Positions 61,248-64,000 of a stretch of DNA of 64,000 nucleotides are shown piece by piece (the first letter of the stretch is position 1; each line of letters starts with the position of its first letter). The DNA comes from JBLIRR01 sp049472395. Lineage in GTDB: Bacteria; SZUA-182; DTGQ01; JBLIRR01. The position numbers and the translations under genes are program-made. The notes beneath the pieces were generated by a model, which did not search any database, had not been told where the DNA came from, and saw nothing but the letters and a program-made list of their open reading frames with translations. The stretch covers positions 62,001-126,000 of the forward strand of contig JBLIRR010000013.1 in assembly GCA_049472395.1 (NCBI GenBank). The letters are read 5' to 3'.

Positions 61248-62231
61248 ATGAGACGTTATACATTAATCATAGTATTGTGTACCGCATTTATTTTCTTTAT
61301 TCTTGTCTCAAGGATATCCGCACAAAAACAGATTTTTCTTATACTTGAGAAGGAGAGTGCTGTGAGGGGGGATAAAATAAGCCTTGGGGATCTGTGTATC
61401 ATTATAGGGGCTTCAGAAAAAAAGAAAAAGCAATTATATGCTCTCCCCATTGCTCAAAGTCCTCGAACAGGAGACACGAGGAAGATAAAGAAGAATTATA
61501 TCCGCATGCGCCTGCAACAAAATCGTATTGATCTCTCCGATATAAGGTTTACAGGCTCTCCCGTTGTTACTGTCACACGATGCTCACAGAGAATATCAAG
61601 AACCATGTTAAAGCAGAAGGTTGAGGAGTATCTTTCTGCCTATGCCTCAAAGCAAAAGGTAATACTTACCATTGAGGAATTGAACATCCATTCTCCTGAT
61701 GAATTCTTCATGCCGGTCGGGCAGATGGAGCTTAAATTTAATATGCCCTCTTCTCACCTTAAGCCATCTTGTGGCTTTTATGTTTTATGCTTTATTGATG
61801 GGAAAAAGGAGCAAAGCTTTTGGGTCAAAGCGAGGTTGGCTTTGGAAAAAGAAGTGCTCGTCGCAAAGAATACTATAGACAGGTTTCAAGTCATAACCGG
61901 AAATGATATTGAAAAAAGAAAAATCAAGCTTTCAGACTCGACCTATGAATCATTCTATACTGATGAAAATTTAGTGATTGGAAAAAGGGCGCGCACCACT
62001 ATACCAGCTCAGACGGTTGTGCACGCCAGGCAGCTTGAAATAGCCCCACTTGTAACCAAAGGTGATAGGGTACGAATTGTGCTTGAAAATGATAAATTGA
62101 AGATTGTATCCATAGGAGAAGCACAGGAGAACGGATATGCCGGCGAGCTTCTCAGGGTTCAAAATATATCCTCCGAAAAAGAGGTAGTAGGGATGTTAAA
62201 AGATGAAAATACCGTCATTATACAATATTAG
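61248..62231 (+). CDS. flgA: P-ring assembly chaperone FlgA
   Basis: A 327-residue protein with a signal peptide (residues 1-25), a central divergent region, and the SAF/ChapFlgA domain (residues about 200-327): EVLVAKNTIDRFQVITGNDI, IGKRARTTIPAQTVVHARQ, VTKGDRVRIVLENDKLKIV, and GYAGELLRVQNISSEKEVVG. FlgA is a periplasmic chaperone for FlgI P-ring assembly. FlgI follows two genes on. It is larger than the 220-residue enterobacterial protein. Confidence 0.9.
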   Translation: MRRYTLIIVLCTAFIFFILVSRISAQKQIFLILEKESAVRGDKISLGDLCIIIGASEKKKKQLYALPIAQSPRTGDTRKIKKNYIRMRLQQNRIDLSDIRFTGSPVVTVTRCSQRISRTMLKQKVEEYLSAYASKQKVILTIEELNIHSPDEFFMPVGQMELKFNMPSSHLKPSCGFYVLCFIDGKKEQSFWVKARLALEKEVLVAKNTIDRFQVITGNDIEKRKIKLSDSTYESFYTDENLVIGKRARTTIPAQTVVHARQLEIAPLVTKGDRVRIVLENDKLKIVSIGEAQENGYAGELLRVQNISSEKEVVGMLKDENTVIIQY

Positions 62232-62245
62232 TAGGAAGCAGCACG

Positions 62246-62932
62246 ATGAATGATGTATCACGTGAATTAAAATGGTGCCTCATTGGAGCGATACTGCTCA
62301 TAACGATAGGCTGTAAACATAGGGTAGCGTATATTAAAGATCAGCCTGCTCCGGTCCTTACCTCTGAAGTGATAAGAAAAGAATTGCCTCAGCCTAAAAA
62401 GGGTTCATTATGGAGCAATAGCCCGGATGGACAACTGTTTTCCGATCGCATAGCAAAACGAGTTGGCGATATTATAACGGTGAATATTATTGAAACAGCC
62501 CAGGCATCGGGAAATGTTAAGAATAAAACCAAACGCTCCTCTTCCTATACTGCTGGTATTACATCTCTCTTTGGCGCAAAAAAAATGGACGAAAAAACCT
62601 CTCTAGGAGCGGAGATGGATAAGGATTTTGATGGTGGCGGATCAATATCAAGGAGCGGCAAAATTACCGCTACCATTACGGCCACGGTAACAGATGTCCT
62701 TCCTAATAATAATTTGGTTATAAAAGGACAAAGAATGGTTACTATTAATAAGGAACGACAACTAATAACCTTAAGCGGAGTCATAAGGCCCGAGGATATC
62801 TCTTCAAACAATTCAATCCGATCCACCTATATCGCTGATGCCGATATCTCCTATAATGGAAAGGGGAGTTTGAGCAGTAAGCAGGAACCAGGGTGGTTTG
62901 GAAGGATTGTTGATATACTCTGGCCCTTTTAG
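62246..62932 (+). CDS. flgH: L-ring lipoprotein FlgH
   Basis: A 228-residue lipoprotein with a signal peptide and lipobox around C23 (LITIGC). The mature part has SLWSNSPDGQLFSDRIAKRVGDIITVNIIE, cut here as DRIAKRVGDIITVNIIE, and the later ATVTDVLPNNNLVIKGQR, VNKERQLITLSGVIRPEDI and STYIADADISYNGKG. FlgH forms the L-ring in the outer membrane, which shows a diderm envelope. FlgI follows after 10 bp. Confidence 0.94.
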   Translation: MNDVSRELKWCLIGAILLITIGCKHRVAYIKDQPAPVLTSEVIRKELPQPKKGSLWSNSPDGQLFSDRIAKRVGDIITVNIIETAQASGNVKNKTKRSSSYTAGITSLFGAKKMDEKTSLGAEMDKDFDGGGSISRSGKITATITATVTDVLPNNNLVIKGQRMVTINKERQLITLSGVIRPEDISSNNSIRSTYIADADISYNGKGSLSSKQEPGWFGRIVDILWPF

Positions 62933-62942
62933 AAAGGAGAAT

Positions 62943-64000
62943 ATGATTCATAATAAATACCTCATACTCCTCATTATTCTTATTCTTTGGATCCCCCTCA
63001 AGGCACATGGTACAAGAATAAAGGATATTGCCTCTATAGACGGCGTGCGCGAAAATCAGCTCCTGGGATATGGGCTTGTCGTTGGATTAAATGGAACGGG
63101 AGATAAGGGGAAAACAGCCTTTACTATCCGCTCACTCGTGAATATGCTCAATCAAATGGGCATATCTGTGACCGCAGATGAAATCAAAGTGAAAAATGTC
63201 GCTGCGGTGATTGTTACCGCAACCCTGCCCCCGTTTGCAAAGAATGGAACCAGGATTGATATTACAGTTTCCTCACTCGGTGATGCGGCAAGTCTTCAAG
63301 GCGGCACTCTTTTGCTCACCCCGCTTAAAGGTCCAGATGGCGTCGTATACGCTGTTGCCCAGGGAGCAGTGAGTGTGGGAGGTTTCTCTGTCGGGGGAGG
63401 AGGCGGTGGATCAGTACAAAAAAACCATCCTACTGTAGGCCGTATAAGTGACGGTGCTCTTATTGAACGAGAACTTAATTTAACGATAAATCCCGATGAA
63501 CCTTTGAAGATCAGGTTACATCAACCTGATTTCATAACAGCTATCAGAATAGTAAAGGCGATTACCGCTCATATTGGAGAATCTATAGAGACACATGCCA
63601 TTGATCCTTCGACAATAGAGTTATCTATGCCACCTGATTTCGACAATAATGTGATTGAATTAGTGGCGACTATAGAAAATATAGAGATTATACCGGATAC
63701 GAGGGCAAAAGTAATACTGAATGAAAGAACCGGTACCGTTGTCGTGGGCGAGAATGTGCGTATCTCCAATGTTGCAATCGCACATGGAAACTTAAGCATT
63801 GAGATAAAGAAAAAACCTCAGGTATCACAACCGCCACCCCTCTCCCAAGGAGAAACCGTATATGCAGAAGATACGATTATTACCTCGACAGAGGAAAAAG
63901 CAGAACTTATGTTAGTGCCAGCCGGAGTGACTATTCAAGAAGTTGTTAATGCTTTAAATGCAATCGGGGTATCATCAAGGGATTTAATATCCATATTTCA
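62943..64000 (+). CDS. flgI: P-ring protein FlgI, cut by the window end
   Basis: About 352 codons are visible and the frame runs off the end. The ATG has AAGGAG 7 bases upstream. Signal peptide residues 1-23 end KAHG. FlgI motifs: RIKDIASIDGVRENQLLGYG, LVVGLNGTGDKGK, VTATLPPFAKNGTRIDI, GGTLLLTPLKGPDGVVYAVA, and VGENVRISNVAIAHGNLSI. The typical C-terminal end APAGVTIQEVVNALNAIG-type (PAGVTIQEVVNALNAIGVS) is present, so only the last dozen residues are missing. FlgI forms the periplasmic P-ring. Confidence 0.95.
   Translation, partial: MIHNKYLILLIILILWIPLKAHGTRIKDIASIDGVRENQLLGYGLVVGLNGTGDKGKTAFTIRSLVNMLNQMGISVTADEIKVKNVAAVIVTATLPPFAKNGTRIDITVSSLGDAASLQGGTLLLTPLKGPDGVVYAVAQGAVSVGGFSVGGGGGGSVQKNHPTVGRISDGALIERELNLTINPDEPLKIRLHQPDFITAIRIVKAITAHIGESIETHAIDPSTIELSMPPDFDNNVIELVATIENIEIIPDTRAKVILNERTGTVVVGENVRISNVAIAHGNLSIEIKKKPQVSQPPPLSQGETVYAEDTIITSTEEKAELMLVPAGVTIQEVVNALNAIGVSSRDLISIF

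Noticed and set aside
1..64000. tRNA, rRNA and complete insertion sequences
   Set aside because: I looked in the intergenic gaps for cloverleaf patterns, rRNA motifs and transposase frames and saw none, though a by-eye scan could miss a tRNA.

Overview
The window is from a diderm (Gram-negative type) bacterium of moderate to low GC. Evidence for two membranes: L-ring and P-ring flagellar genes (flgH, flgI), several lipoproteins, a Tat pore subunit and a small probable outer-membrane barrel. Large multiheme c-type cytochromes suggest an anaerobe that passes electrons to periplasmic or extracellular acceptors. A complete MEP isoprenoid block and the cohesin/dockerin surface proteins fit a deep-branching or uncultured lineage. 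I cannot name the phylum from sequence alone.

Layout. 0-6.4 kb: the 3' part of a Ski2-like helicase, then on the minus strand tatA-like, purM, purN, and a pair that looks like MurNAc salvage (a MurU-AmgK fusion and a NamZ-type muramidase). 6.4-9.0 kb: an AT-rich gap, then two tandem secreted Gly/Tyr-repeat proteins ended by a strong terminator. 9.0-13.0 kb: a degenerate EPSP-synthase homologue and a P-protein (pheA) on the minus strand, a TIM-barrel gene, and a membrane J-domain protein. 13.1-20.7 kb: a five-gene minus-strand operon with a membrane multiheme cytochrome, a b-type cytochrome, a triheme protein, an NHL propeller and a modular 28-heme cytochrome. 21.1-33.7 kb: plus-strand surface genes, namely two FlgO-like lipoproteins, a cohesin/Ig-repeat protein, a small cohesin protein, a 1912-residue propeller/TIG/cohesin/dockerin protein, a third lipoprotein and a barrel-like protein. 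33.8-38.0 kb: a 902-residue coiled-coil protein overlapping a membrane-anchored NodB deacetylase. 38.0-42.2 kb: wecB-ispDF-ispE-ispG on the minus strand. 42.5 kb: cmoA. 43.5-64.0 kb: a continuous flagellar block, fliL-M-N-O-P-Q-R-flhB-A-F-G-fliA-(small ORF)-flgB-C-fliK-flgD-E-F-G-A-H-I, with flgI cut by the window end.

How the genes fit together. The flagellar block encodes the export gate, switch, polar placement factors, sigma-28, rod, hook and rings; fliE/F/G/H/I, motor and filament genes are absent and must lie elsewhere. The cytochrome operon reads as a quinol-to-extracellular electron route: b-type subunit, membrane multiheme relay, long heme wire. The 21-34 kb cluster looks like an outer-membrane and surface assembly using cohesin/dockerin contacts, without any recognisable glycoside hydrolase.

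Most unusual items: the 28-heme protein built of repeated four-heme modules; the EPSP-synthase homologue that has lost much of its substrate-binding set; the tandem Gly/Tyr fibre-like proteins; the cohesin/dockerin plus FlgO-lipoprotein cluster; the coiled-coil/deacetylase pair; the probable second hook domain inside FliK; and a 162-bp inverted-repeat element with a decayed second copy. Residue-level statements are by-eye alignments to remembered family motifs. No tRNA, rRNA, CRISPR array or transposase gene was seen.
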